The translations under genes were made by a program, and so were the position numbers. 64,000 bases of DNA from the NCBI GenBank assembly GCA_022826725.1, contig JAJDUF010000016.1, positions 372,001 to 436,000 on the forward strand. Reading direction: 5' to 3'. This DNA comes from Chloroflexota bacterium (GTDB lineage: Bacteria > Chloroflexota > UBA11872 > UBA12225 > JAJDUF01). This document shows positions 41,342 to 49,283 of this stretch, one piece after another (position 1 is the stretch's first letter; each line of letters begins with the position of its first letter). Under the pieces are notes generated by a model, which was given only the letters and a program-made list of their open reading frames with translations, had not been told where the DNA came from and searched no databases.

Positions 41342-41437
41342 TCCCCTCTCCAACATTTGGAGAGGGGCCGGGTGATGGGCCAAAGGCGCACCACACCTGG
41401 CACTATCCGTGCGGCTTTGGCCCATCATGGGGTGAGG
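41342..41437. repeat. CCCCTCTCC repeat interrupted by the 55-bp nested element, copy B
   Basis: Host halves 41342-41372 (TCCCCTCTCC..GGAGAGGGGCCGGG) and 41428-41437 (TGGGGTGAGG) are separated by a 55-bp insert, 41373-41427, with ends TGATGGGCCAAAGGCGCAC / GTGCGGCTTTGGCCCATCA and loop CACACCTGGCACTATCC. Confidence 0.9.
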
Positions 41438-41505
41438 CACGTCCCGTCCCCCGCCATTGACAGAGTGCCTACCGGCAGTCTATTGTCAAGCCGAGAGGGG
41501 CGGCC

Positions 41506-41874
41506 ATGTCAGTTGAGAAGATCAAGCAGCAGGTAGAGCGCTGCATCGCAGACCTACGCGCCGGACAGCTTGCCGAGACCGGCCTGCAAGCCATCATCGC
41601 CGCGCTCGACGAGCAGCCGGCGCCGCGGCAGGACTTGCTGTACCTGCAAGCCAGCACCACGTCCGTGACCGGCGACGTGGTCGGCATGCTCTTGGTCCAG
41701 GATGGCGAGGTCTCCGAAGGTCCCGCGGACCCGGCCGAGTGGCCGTATCCGACGGTGCTGGCCGCCATGCAAGACGGCTGGCGCGTCATCCAGTTCCCCG
41801 ACTTGGCGCTGTCCTTGGATGAGTCGCGTACCTACGGCTTGGGCTACGAGTTCATCCTGGAGAAATGGCGGTAA
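41506..41874 (+). CDS. Hypothetical protein upstream of PhyH
   Basis: A 122-aa soluble protein: MSVEKIKQQVERCIADLRAG (helical), LDEQPAPRQDLLYLQASTTS, then GMLLVQDGEVSEGPADPAEW and VIQFPDLALSLDE, ending YEFILEKWR. GAGAGGGGCGG precedes the ATG. The PhyH gene starts 6 bp after its stop, so they are cotranscribed. No family recognised. Confidence 0.65.
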   Translation: MSVEKIKQQVERCIADLRAGQLAETGLQAIIAALDEQPAPRQDLLYLQASTTSVTGDVVGMLLVQDGEVSEGPADPAEWPYPTVLAAMQDGWRVIQFPDLALSLDESRTYGLGYEFILEKWR

Positions 41875-41880
41875 CGAGCG

Positions 41881-42717
41881 ATGAAGACCTACGACTGCCC
41901 TCCGACCTTGACCGATTCTCAGGTGCTCGATGTCTGCAAAAAGGGCTATCACATCTGCGAAGGGGTCGTCCCCGAGGAGATCAACCGGCGCACCATTGAG
42001 TTCGTGGACAACAACCCGGTCATCGAGCCAACCGAGATTCTCGATGAGGACTGGTTTGTCGAGGGCGTGATCTGTCAGCCCGAAGCGGCCGGCGCGGTGC
42101 GCTCCCTGCTCGGCCGCAACTTCGTTCTCCCCATCCTGATGAGCAATCACCGCGTCCACATGCCGCTCGCGGGCCAGCAGTGGCACCGGGACGGCGGATC
42201 GCAGTACGGCCCGGCGCAGCACTACCTCCAAGTCTTCTACTACCCCGAAACCTGCACCCGCGAGATGGGGCCGACCGAGCTGCTGCCCGGCTCGCACCAC
42301 CTCTTCTCCCTCTCACGCCAGATGGCGCACTACGGCGGGATCAAAAGCTCGGTCTATGCGGCAGTGCCGGCCGGCTCGATCATCATCACCGTCTATTCCA
42401 TCTGGCATCGGCGCTCCAACTCGACGGCCAGCGGCATTCGCAACATGCTCAAGTACAACTACTGGCGCACCGTACCGCCGGAGCGCGATTGGATTATCGA
42501 GCCGGACTTCGACGTGGTCACGGCCGACTACACGTTCCCCGGCCCCGGGACTCGCCAGCAGTTCCGGGACTGCATTGACGCCGCGGAGATGTTCTTCTGG
42601 CTGTGCGGCAAGCACGACGACTTCCAGTCCATGGGCGGGCAGGGCTGGCCCATGCCGGCCAACCGCAACACCAAGCCCCTCGGCTTCCCCGGCCAACTCA
42701 CCGGCCGCCGTTTCTGA
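41881..42717 (+). CDS. Phytanoyl-CoA dioxygenase (PhyH) family protein
   Basis: A 278-aa Fe(II)/2-oxoglutarate oxygenase. The iron triad is visible as HxD in GQQWHRDGGSQYG and the distal His in VYSIWHRRSNSTASGIRN, where the Arg after it can bind 2-oxoglutarate; GPTELLPGSHHLF is the usual text between them. PhyH enzymes hydroxylate CoA esters or small molecules; these bacterial expansions have mostly unknown substrates. It follows a hypothetical gene by 6 bp and precedes a sialidase-like gene on the same strand, separated by the third copy of the nested repeat. Confidence 0.9.
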   Translation: MKTYDCPPTLTDSQVLDVCKKGYHICEGVVPEEINRRTIEFVDNNPVIEPTEILDEDWFVEGVICQPEAAGAVRSLLGRNFVLPILMSNHRVHMPLAGQQWHRDGGSQYGPAQHYLQVFYYPETCTREMGPTELLPGSHHLFSLSRQMAHYGGIKSSVYAAVPAGSIIITVYSIWHRRSNSTASGIRNMLKYNYWRTVPPERDWIIEPDFDVVTADYTFPGPGTRQQFRDCIDAAEMFFWLCGKHDDFQSMGGQGWPMPANRNTKPLGFPGQLTGRRF

Positions 42718-42740
42718 GCAGGCATCGTGCCGGTGCAGAC

Positions 42741-42835
42741 TCCCCTCTCCACATGGTGGAGAGGGGCCGGGTGATAGGCCAAAGCCGCACCACACCTGGC
42801 ACTATCCGTGCGGCTTTGGCCCGTCAGCAGGTGAG
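42741..42835. repeat. CCCCTCTCC repeat interrupted by the 55-bp nested element, copy C
   Basis: Host halves 42741-42771 and 42827-42835 flank the insert 42772-42826, ends TGATAGGCCAAAGCCGCAC and GTGCGGCTTTGGCCCGTCA, loop identical to copy B. It sits between PhyH and the sialidase gene. Confidence 0.9.
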
Positions 42836-42854
42836 GCCGAAAAGGAGCAATGCA

Positions 42855-44048
42855 GTGAAGCGTCCGGCGCCCGTCCTCTCCGATGTACGCCACATCAAGC
42901 TCTGCTATAGCAAGCACACCTACTGCGGTCATCCCCGCCAGACCGGCATCTTCAACTACGGCAACGGCGAGCTATTGGTCGGGCACAGCCACGCGCCGTC
43001 TCGCTACCAAGTCCCGGAGGACATCGGCCACTCTTTCACCAACGGCTATGCCAGCCGTGCCCGCATCATCTTTCAGCGCTCTCACGATCACGGCGAAACC
43101 TGGTCCGCGGAGGAGCCGGCCGTCGTCTGGGACGAGTCGCTGCCCCTCGACGAGAAGCGGGCGATCCTGTACCGCGCCGACGAGCCGGCCGTGCCGCGCG
43201 AGCAGATTGACCTCACCGGCCCCGACGCCGCCGTGTATTTCACCCGCGCCGCCACCGGCCCGGCATACGCTGCGGAGCACGGCGCGAGCAATCGGCTGCT
43301 GGAGTGCTTTGCATTCCGCTCCGCCGACCGCGGCCGCACCTGGGAGACCGTGCCCACCCGGGTCGCGCCGCCAACAGGCCGCAACGTGGTGCGCCGGGAC
43401 GCGCATCCCCTGGTGCAGTGCCTGGACGGCACCCTGCTCGCCGTGACCATCGTGGACGGCAGCTCCCCTACCAGCAGCGTGTCCATCTACGGCTCGGACG
43501 ACCACGGCTTGACGTGGGAGTACCTGTCGGAAGTGACCCGCGACCCCACCGGCATCGGCACCCCCGGCTACGCGGACCTCCTCCTCCTGCCGAACGGCCG
43601 GTTGCAGTGCTACATGCTGCACGGCCAGCACCGGAACGTCATCGAAATGTGCCATTCCGATGACGGGGGCTACAGCTGGAGCGAGCTTCGCCCCATCGTC
43701 GGCTGGGGACACTCCCCGTGGGCTGCCCGTCGCGCACCCAGCGCCAACCGGCGCGGCGTCCACTATCGCGCTCCCTGGCCCATGCGCCTCCGCGACGGGC
43801 GGATTGTCGTGCTGTTCGGCCGGCGCAAGCCGCCGTTCGGGATGGGCTTGACCGTCAGCGAGGACGACGGCGCCACCTGGTCGGCCGAGGCCATTCTCCG
43901 CGACGACGCCAGCGGCTCGGACCTGAGCTACCCGGTTGCGACGCAGCTCGACGATGGGCGTGTCTTTACCGCCTACTACTACATGGAAGCCGACGGCAAC
44001 GGCTTCGACGGCACGCGCTACATCGCCGGTAGCTTCTTCCGCCTGTAG
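42855..44048 (+). CDS. Sialidase-like (BNR/Asp-box) beta-propeller protein
   Basis: A 397-aa protein with five Asp boxes (S-x-D-x-G-x-T/S-W): [32 protein letters not shown] and SEDDGATW, plus the N-terminal text [20 protein letters not shown]. This is the six-bladed sialidase-type propeller; exo-alpha-sialidase activity needs an Arg triad and Tyr/Glu that I cannot assign, so another glycan or non-enzymatic role is possible. GTG 42855 follows AAAGGAG by seven bases; an ATG at 42850 is closed by a stop. No signal peptide, so it is cytoplasmic as read. Confidence 0.8.
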   Translation: MKRPAPVLSDVRHIKLCYSKHTYCGHPRQTGIFNYGNGELLVGHSHAPSRYQVPEDIGHSFTNGYASRARIIFQRSHDHGETWSAEEPAVVWDESLPLDEKRAILYRADEPAVPREQIDLTGPDAAVYFTRAATGPAYAAEHGASNRLLECFAFRSADRGRTWETVPTRVAPPTGRNVVRRDAHPLVQCLDGTLLAVTIVDGSSPTSSVSIYGSDDHGLTWEYLSEVTRDPTGIGTPGYADLLLLPNGRLQCYMLHGQHRNVIEMCHSDDGGYSWSELRPIVGWGHSPWAARRAPSANRRGVHYRAPWPMRLRDGRIVVLFGRRKPPFGMGLTVSEDDGATWSAEAILRDDASGSDLSYPVATQLDDGRVFTAYYYMEADGNGFDGTRYIAGSFFRL

Positions 44049-44099
44049 GGCTGGCCCCGTCCCCCCGCACAGCGGGGGGACCATAGGGGGGCACCACGG
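44049..44099. terminator. Hairpin between convergent genes
   Basis: GTCCCCCCGCacaGCGGGGGGAC at 44059-44081, a strong stem followed by CATAGGGGGG, fills the 51-bp gap between the sialidase and aldehyde dehydrogenase stops. Sequence relates to the blocks at 18330 and 34632. Confidence 0.6.
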
Positions 44100-45551
44100 C
44101 TACCAGGCCACGTTGACGTTCTTGATCTGCGTGTAGCTGAGGAGTTCGTCCAGGCTTTCCTCGCGGCCGATCCCGCTCTGCTTCCACCCGCCGTAGGGCG
44201 CTCCCAGGTACCGGCCGGCCGAGTTGATCCACACGTACCCGGCCTCGATCCGGTCCGCGGTTTCCAGTGCCAGCTTGAGATCGTTGGTCACGATAGCGGC
44301 CGTCAGACCATAGATCAGCGAGTTCGCCTCGGCCAGCAGTTGCTCGTAGTCGTGCCAGCGCAGGACCGAGATCACCGGCCCAAAAATCTCCTCGCGGGCA
44401 ATCCGCATCGCCGGCGTCACCGCATCGAACACCGTCGGCGCGATGAAAAACCCACCGTTGAGCCGCGCATCCTCCGGCGGCCCACCGCCCGTCAGCAGCC
44501 GCGCGCCCTCTGCCTGCCCCGCCGCGATGTAGCCCCGCACCCGGTCGAGCTGCTCCTGCGAGATGAGCGGCCCGACTTCCGAGCCTTCCTCCCACGGCAG
44601 CCCCACCGGCAGTTCCTCGGCCGCGGTCACCAGACCCTCGACCACCCGCTCGTGCAGCGATTCGTGGACGAACACCCGCGACGTTGAGCTGCACGATTGC
44701 CCCTGGCGATTCATGTTCATGCCCCGGATCGCCAGTGTCGCCGCCTCGTCCGGGTCGGCGTCCGGGAAGATGATGATGGGGTTCTTGCCGCCCAGCTCCA
44801 GGGAGACGTGCTTGATCGTTTCGGCCGCCTCGCGAGCCACGATCCGACCCGTCTCTACCGAGCCGATGAACGCAATGCGCCGCACCTCGGGATGCCGGAC
44901 GAGCGCCGAGCCGGCGACGGCATCGCCGGTCAGCACGTTGATCACCCCCGGCGGAAAGAGATCGGCGCATAGCTCGCCAAAGCGCAGCCCGGACAGGGGC
45001 GCCTGCTCCGGCTGCTTGATGACCACGCTGTTCCCCGCTGCCAGCGGCGCCGCGGCCTTCTCCGCACAGAACCGGAACGGGTGGTTGAAGGCGTTGATCT
45101 TGCCCACGACACCATACGGCTGCCGGAGCGTGTAGTTCAGGTGGTGCGGACCATTGACTATCGTCTCACCCTTGATCTCGCGCACCAACCCGGCGAAATA
45201 CCGCAGCGTCGCCGCGGCCAGCTCCATGTCGGTCCGCATCCCGCTGATCGCGTTACCCGAATCAACGGCATCCATCAGCGCCAGCTCGTCCACGTGGTCG
45301 GTGATGCGCGCGGCCAGCCGTTCGAGACACCGCGCGCGCTCCGCCGGCGGCACCCGCCGCCACTCGGCAGCGCCACGCTGCGTCGCCGCGACGGCCGCGG
45401 CGACGTCCTCCTCGCCGGCCCAGGGCACCTCGCCGAGCACCTCGCCCGTCGCCGGGTTGATCGTTCGCATGGTCCTGCCGGCCCGGCTCGCACACCACTC
45501 GCCGCCGATATACAAACCCCGCGGCCGGTAGCTCAACTGCGCTGCACTCAT
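44100..45551 (-). CDS. NAD(P)-dependent aldehyde dehydrogenase
   Basis: A 483-aa ALDH: FNHPFRFCAEKAAAPLAAGN, the nucleotide motif FIGSVETGRIVAREA, general base Glu in SLELGGKNPIIIF, catalytic Cys in QGQSCSSTSRVFVHESL, and EEIFGPVISVLRW. It oxidises an aldehyde to the acid; the sequence suits betaine-aldehyde/semialdehyde-type class members but does not fix the substrate. GGAGAAGGACC precedes the ATG. Confidence 0.93.
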   Translation of the reverse strand: MSAAQLSYRPRGLYIGGEWCASRAGRTMRTINPATGEVLGEVPWAGEEDVAAAVAATQRGAAEWRRVPPAERARCLERLAARITDHVDELALMDAVDSGNAISGMRTDMELAAATLRYFAGLVREIKGETIVNGPHHLNYTLRQPYGVVGKINAFNHPFRFCAEKAAAPLAAGNSVVIKQPEQAPLSGLRFGELCADLFPPGVINVLTGDAVAGSALVRHPEVRRIAFIGSVETGRIVAREAAETIKHVSLELGGKNPIIIFPDADPDEAATLAIRGMNMNRQGQSCSSTSRVFVHESLHERVVEGLVTAAEELPVGLPWEEGSEVGPLISQEQLDRVRGYIAAGQAEGARLLTGGGPPEDARLNGGFFIAPTVFDAVTPAMRIAREEIFGPVISVLRWHDYEQLLAEANSLIYGLTAAIVTNDLKLALETADRIEAGYVWINSAGRYLGAPYGGWKQSGIGREESLDELLSYTQIKNVNVAW

Positions 45552-45650
45552 GGTCCTTCTCCGGCCTCCTCTCGCGTCGGTCTCCGCTGGACTTTAGCAC
45601 TAGACCGTGCTGACAGCTCCCTGGCCCACCTCCTGCGCTACACTCTCCAC

Positions 45651-46922
45651 GTGAGACAACACCTAGAGCACGGCTTGAAGTGGCTGCTCCCGGTGCTCAT
45701 CGTCGCCGTGATCGTCCTGGTGCGTCTGGGCTGCCTGGACCGGGACGCAGCCATTGATCCGGGAGATGTGACGCTCACTGGAAACGGTACAGACGCCGTT
45801 GAGTTCGACCCTGTCGTAGTGGACATCTATGACGCGGTGACCGACACCTGGAGCACTGCAACGCTCTTCGACTCAGAGGTCCGCGGCTTGATGCAGACGG
45901 TCACGGTGGGAAGGAAGGTACTCTTCGTTGGAGGCCCCAACGGACGCGAAGGCAGCGCCTTCTACGGTGCCAGTGCTGCCGTTGACATCTATGACGCACC
46001 CACAAACACCTGGCGTATGGCCCAAGTTTCCCAAATCCGGGCTGGGCCGGCGGTAGTTGCCCTAGGGGGAAAGGCCCTCATCGCCGGGGGATGTATCGGC
46101 GATTGTTTCCATACTGTAGACATCTATGATGCGACGACCGCCACCTGGAGTGTCGCCGCCCTCTCCCAAGCCCGTGGCGCGGTGATGGCGACCACGGTAG
46201 GCACCAAGGCGCTCTTCGCCGGGGGGTGTTCCGGTAGCTACTGCGCCATCCCCCATGCCGAGGTCGATATCTATGACAGCAGCACCGGGCAGTGGGCCAC
46301 CGCTGCCCTTTCTCATCCCCGCGGCAATGGGGCAGCGGTCACAGTGGGCAGCAAGGCGCTCTTCGCCGGCGGGCAGACGAATGACTCGGCGAGTTCCACA
46401 GTGGACATCTTCGACGCTGCCACCGGGACTTGGAGCACCGCTACTCTGTCTCAGGCACGGCTCGCGCCAACAGCGACCAGTGTGGGCACCAAGGCACTCT
46501 TTATAGGCGCGACGGACAGCGGCAAGAGCAACCAGGTGGACATTTACGACGCCGCTACGGATACCTGGTCCGTCGCTGCATTATCCCAGCAATATGGCTT
46601 CGGCGCCGCGATCACTACATCGGGGAGCAAAGCTTTCTTTGCCGATGAGGGGAGTGTTGACATCTACGACGCGGCGACCAACACCTGGAGCACTGCGACG
46701 CTCTCCCAGACCCGCCGTTTCCCGGCCGCGACCTCCGTAGGACGAAAGGTACTCTTCGCTGGTGGGTGCATCGACAGCGATTGCAGCAAGCAATCCGACG
46801 TAGTGGATATCTACGACACAACGACTGGGCAGTGGACAACTGCCAAGCTGTCTCTAGGCCGTGCCTTCTTGACAGCGGCCAGCGTGGACACGAAAGCGAT
46901 CTTCATAGGCGGGCTGGAGTGA
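45651..46922 (+). CDS. Membrane-anchored Kelch-repeat protein (chimeric N terminus)
   Basis: About 423 aa from GTG 45651. A single N-terminal helix (LKWLLPVLIVAVIVLVRLG) is followed by about eight Kelch-type blades with the recurring text VDIYDAATxTWSTATLSQAR and VGTKALFAGG. The first 30 codons are nearly the same, in DNA and protein, as the start of the membrane protein gene at 47152 (LKWLLPVLIVVEIVLVWTGW), so the anchor looks captured from that gene. Kelch propellers bind proteins or glycans. The upstream region lacks a clear ribosome site, so expression is uncertain. Confidence 0.75.
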   Translation: MRQHLEHGLKWLLPVLIVAVIVLVRLGCLDRDAAIDPGDVTLTGNGTDAVEFDPVVVDIYDAVTDTWSTATLFDSEVRGLMQTVTVGRKVLFVGGPNGREGSAFYGASAAVDIYDAPTNTWRMAQVSQIRAGPAVVALGGKALIAGGCIGDCFHTVDIYDATTATWSVAALSQARGAVMATTVGTKALFAGGCSGSYCAIPHAEVDIYDSSTGQWATAALSHPRGNGAAVTVGSKALFAGGQTNDSASSTVDIFDAATGTWSTATLSQARLAPTATSVGTKALFIGATDSGKSNQVDIYDAATDTWSVAALSQQYGFGAAITTSGSKAFFADEGSVDIYDAATNTWSTATLSQTRRFPAATSVGRKVLFAGGCIDSDCSKQSDVVDIYDTTTGQWTTAKLSLGRAFLTAASVDTKAIFIGGLE

Positions 46923-47151
46923 GGCATAGCCACGCGCTGCAAGGGCGCGAGGAGGCCGGCGGCGGCTCCGCCACTTGGGAGCTACGGGCACCCCGACCAC
47001 ATTGGCGGCCTCCCTCGCCATATCCTGTGCATCAGCATAGGGGGCAGCCGCGCCTTACCCCGTCACTCCGGCCCCGACCGGCTTCTAGAGCGGGAAGGAG
47101 GGGCGGCTGCGGAGCCAGGTACTCGCCACCAAGGGGAGTTGAGAAAGACGA

Positions 47152-47988
47152 ATGACCAAGCCGCTAGAGCGTGTCCTGAAGTGGCTGCTCCCGGTGCTCA
47201 TCGTCGTCGAGATCGTCCTGGTGTGGACGGGCTGGCTGGACCTGGGCACCGCTATCGGCGTGACCCTCGCCATCGAGGTCTTGCTGGTCATGGTCGCTGG
47301 CCGCCAGCTCTTCGTAGCCGTGCGGCGCTACCGCCGGCAGCGCACGGCGGGGCTGGACGTATGGGCCGCGCTGGAAGACGGCCTCACCGTGCTGCTGCCG
47401 CGTCCCCTCGCTCGCGTGGTGTCGCTGGAGCCGCGGATGATCGTCTGCCTGCTCCTCTGGCTCTTCCGGTGCCGGCGCCCAGGCGCGGGGCAGTTCAGTT
47501 ACCACCGGCGCTCGTGGGGCGGAGCACTGCTGATCCTCGTGCTGCTGACGGTCCCCGTCGAAATCTTTGTAGTAGAGCTGTTGGTGCCCTGGGCCTGGCT
47601 GCGGTGGCTGCTGCTCATCGCCGGCATCTACGGGGTCTTGTGGTTTGGCGGCCTCATCGCCTCGCTCAAGGTGCTTCCGCACCGCCTGGAAACCGGCGGA
47701 GTTCGACTGCGCCATGGCAACCTGGCCGAGGTGCTCATTCCCTACCACGAGATCGCCGGCGTGGAGCAACAATCTCTCCGCACGCCCGGCGGGCGCGACG
47801 GTCTGGTGACGGACCGCAACGCCGGCAGCGCCTATATGGCCGTGGGCGGCCGTACCGACGTCACGCTCCGGCTCCGCGCCGCCCACCCGGTGAACGGTCT
47901 GCTCAGACCCACCCCACCGGTAACGACGGTGCATGTGGCAGCCGACGACCCCGCGCACCTCGCCGACGCGCTGCGAACTCGGACCTAA
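47152..47988 (+). CDS. Integral membrane protein of unknown function with C-terminal soluble domain
   Basis: A 278-aa protein with hydrophobic segments at about 10-27, 32-48, 122-142 and 146-168 and a C-terminal part of about 100 residues (HRLETGGVRLRHGNLAEVLI, PYHEIAGVEQQ, and TDVTLRLRAAHPV) that resembles a bacterial PH-like strand pattern. GGGGAGTTGAGAAAGACGA precedes the ATG. It lies downstream of the Kelch gene that shares its N-terminal helix. No family firmly recognised. Confidence 0.65.
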   Translation: MTKPLERVLKWLLPVLIVVEIVLVWTGWLDLGTAIGVTLAIEVLLVMVAGRQLFVAVRRYRRQRTAGLDVWAALEDGLTVLLPRPLARVVSLEPRMIVCLLLWLFRCRRPGAGQFSYHRRSWGGALLILVLLTVPVEIFVVELLVPWAWLRWLLLIAGIYGVLWFGGLIASLKVLPHRLETGGVRLRHGNLAEVLIPYHEIAGVEQQSLRTPGGRDGLVTDRNAGSAYMAVGGRTDVTLRLRAAHPVNGLLRPTPPVTTVHVAADDPAHLADALRTRT

Positions 47989-47997
47989 CCCCCGGCC

Positions 47998-49092
47998 CTA
48001 CGGCACGATGGCCGCGCGCAATACCTGACGATCCGCGGCGCGCGCAAACGCTGTGTCCAGGTCCGCGAGGGCAAACCTGCTGTCTACGATGTCTTTGAAG
48101 GGCAGCGTCGTGCGGTTGCGGGCGACGAAATCGAGCGCCTGGACCAGATGCCGCGGATGGTAGTTGTGATTGCCACGCAGAGTGATCCACTTGCTGAGGA
48201 TCGTATTGGCGTCGAGTGTCACGTCGGCCTGCGGAAAGACAATGCCCGCCACGACGTACCGCCCGCCCTTGCGGAGCATCGCCAGTCCCGCCGGTAGCAC
48301 CGCCGGCACCCCGCACACCTCGATCACTATGTCCGGCCCGTCGGGCGGACAGGCCTCCCGCACCGCCGCCACGACCGCAGCGGTGTCCATTGCGCCAACG
48401 TCGAGCGCGAGGTCGGCGCCAAACCTCCGGGCCAGGCCCAGCCGAGACGCGATGGTGTCGAGTCCGATCACTGTACGCGCGCCCCGCGCCCGCGCGAGCG
48501 CCACGCCGTACAGGCCCAGCAGCCCCAAGCCCTGCACCACCACCGTATCGCCGATGCCCACCTCCGCCTGCTCGGTCACCGAGACCATCGTGGCCACACC
48601 GCAGTTCAGCGGCGTGGCCTCCTCGTCGGCCAACTCGGCCGGCAGACGCACCACACCGGTCCCCAGCAACAGGTAGCAATACTCGGCAAACCCGCCCAGC
48701 AGGTGCGGAGACTCGTCGGACGGATCATGCCCGTACTTGCGGAGCCGCACGCACTTCTGCGGCATGTCCAGGATGCGGCAGTAGTAGCACGCGCCGCAGA
48801 AGAAGAACTCGGTCCAGGTCACGCGGTCGCCCTCGCGGAGCGTCTCCCCGCGCATATCGGGGCCGACCGCCCGGCCCAGCTGCTCTATCGTCCCGATGAT
48901 CTCGTGGCCGAGAATGCCGGGCGTCGGGTTGTGCCGCTTGCCTTCCCAGGAGTGGATGTCCGAGCGACAGATCGTGGACATCGTGACGCGCACCAGGGCC
49001 TCGTCGGCCTCGACGGCGCGCAAAGGATACTCCTGCATCGCGAAGGGTCGGTTTGGTCCGACGAACACGGCTGCGCGTGCCGTGCGACTCAT
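47998..49092 (-). CDS. Zinc-binding alcohol dehydrogenase (MDR family)
   Basis: About 364 aa. Catalytic zinc site in STICRSDIHSWEGKR (Cys) and ILGHEIIGTIEQLG (His-Glu), structural zinc cysteines in FFCGACYYCRILDMPQKCVR, and the Rossmann motif VVVQGLGLLGLYGVALARA. The wording is near the group annotated as phosphonate-catabolism-associated or polyol dehydrogenases. ATG 49092 follows GAGGGGGTG; the ORF could extend to 49125. Substrate not known. Confidence 0.9.
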   Translation of the reverse strand: MSRTARAAVFVGPNRPFAMQEYPLRAVEADEALVRVTMSTICRSDIHSWEGKRHNPTPGILGHEIIGTIEQLGRAVGPDMRGETLREGDRVTWTEFFFCGACYYCRILDMPQKCVRLRKYGHDPSDESPHLLGGFAEYCYLLLGTGVVRLPAELADEEATPLNCGVATMVSVTEQAEVGIGDTVVVQGLGLLGLYGVALARARGARTVIGLDTIASRLGLARRFGADLALDVGAMDTAAVVAAVREACPPDGPDIVIEVCGVPAVLPAGLAMLRKGGRYVVAGIVFPQADVTLDANTILSKWITLRGNHNYHPRHLVQALDFVARNRTTLPFKDIVDSRFALADLDTAFARAADRQVLRAAIVP

Positions 49093-49283
49093 GGCGTCAT
49101 CACCCCCTCTGGCTTTGTGTGTCACCGAGATCAGCGAGGATCGAACTCGGTCTCAAACACGAGCTGGCTGTGCCGGTGGCTGCATAGAATCGGAGACTCG
49201 GGTCCCCGGCGAAGCTGCTTTCCAATTCTGGCCTCGGAGGTTCGGAACGGGCAAAGAACCGGCAGCAGGCGCGTCCGTGGCCG

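Larger units (their letters stand above)
40190..41505. other. Large non-coding, repeat-rich intergenic region
   Basis: About 1.3 kb without a credible gene. It contains three palindromic repeats of the CCCCTCTCC family (40444-40483, 41116-41155, 41342-41437, the last interrupted by the 55-bp element) and a 75-bp tandem array (40627-40985). Long open frames cross it on both strands, but their translations are Pro/Ala/Arg-rich repeats without domains. Confidence 0.7.

Noticed and set aside
40456-41460. 334-codon open frame through the repeat-rich region, and its opposite-strand counterparts
   Set aside because: It runs through palindromic repeats and the 75-bp array; translation is Pro/Ala/Arg-rich with no domain, and both strands are open for compositional reasons.
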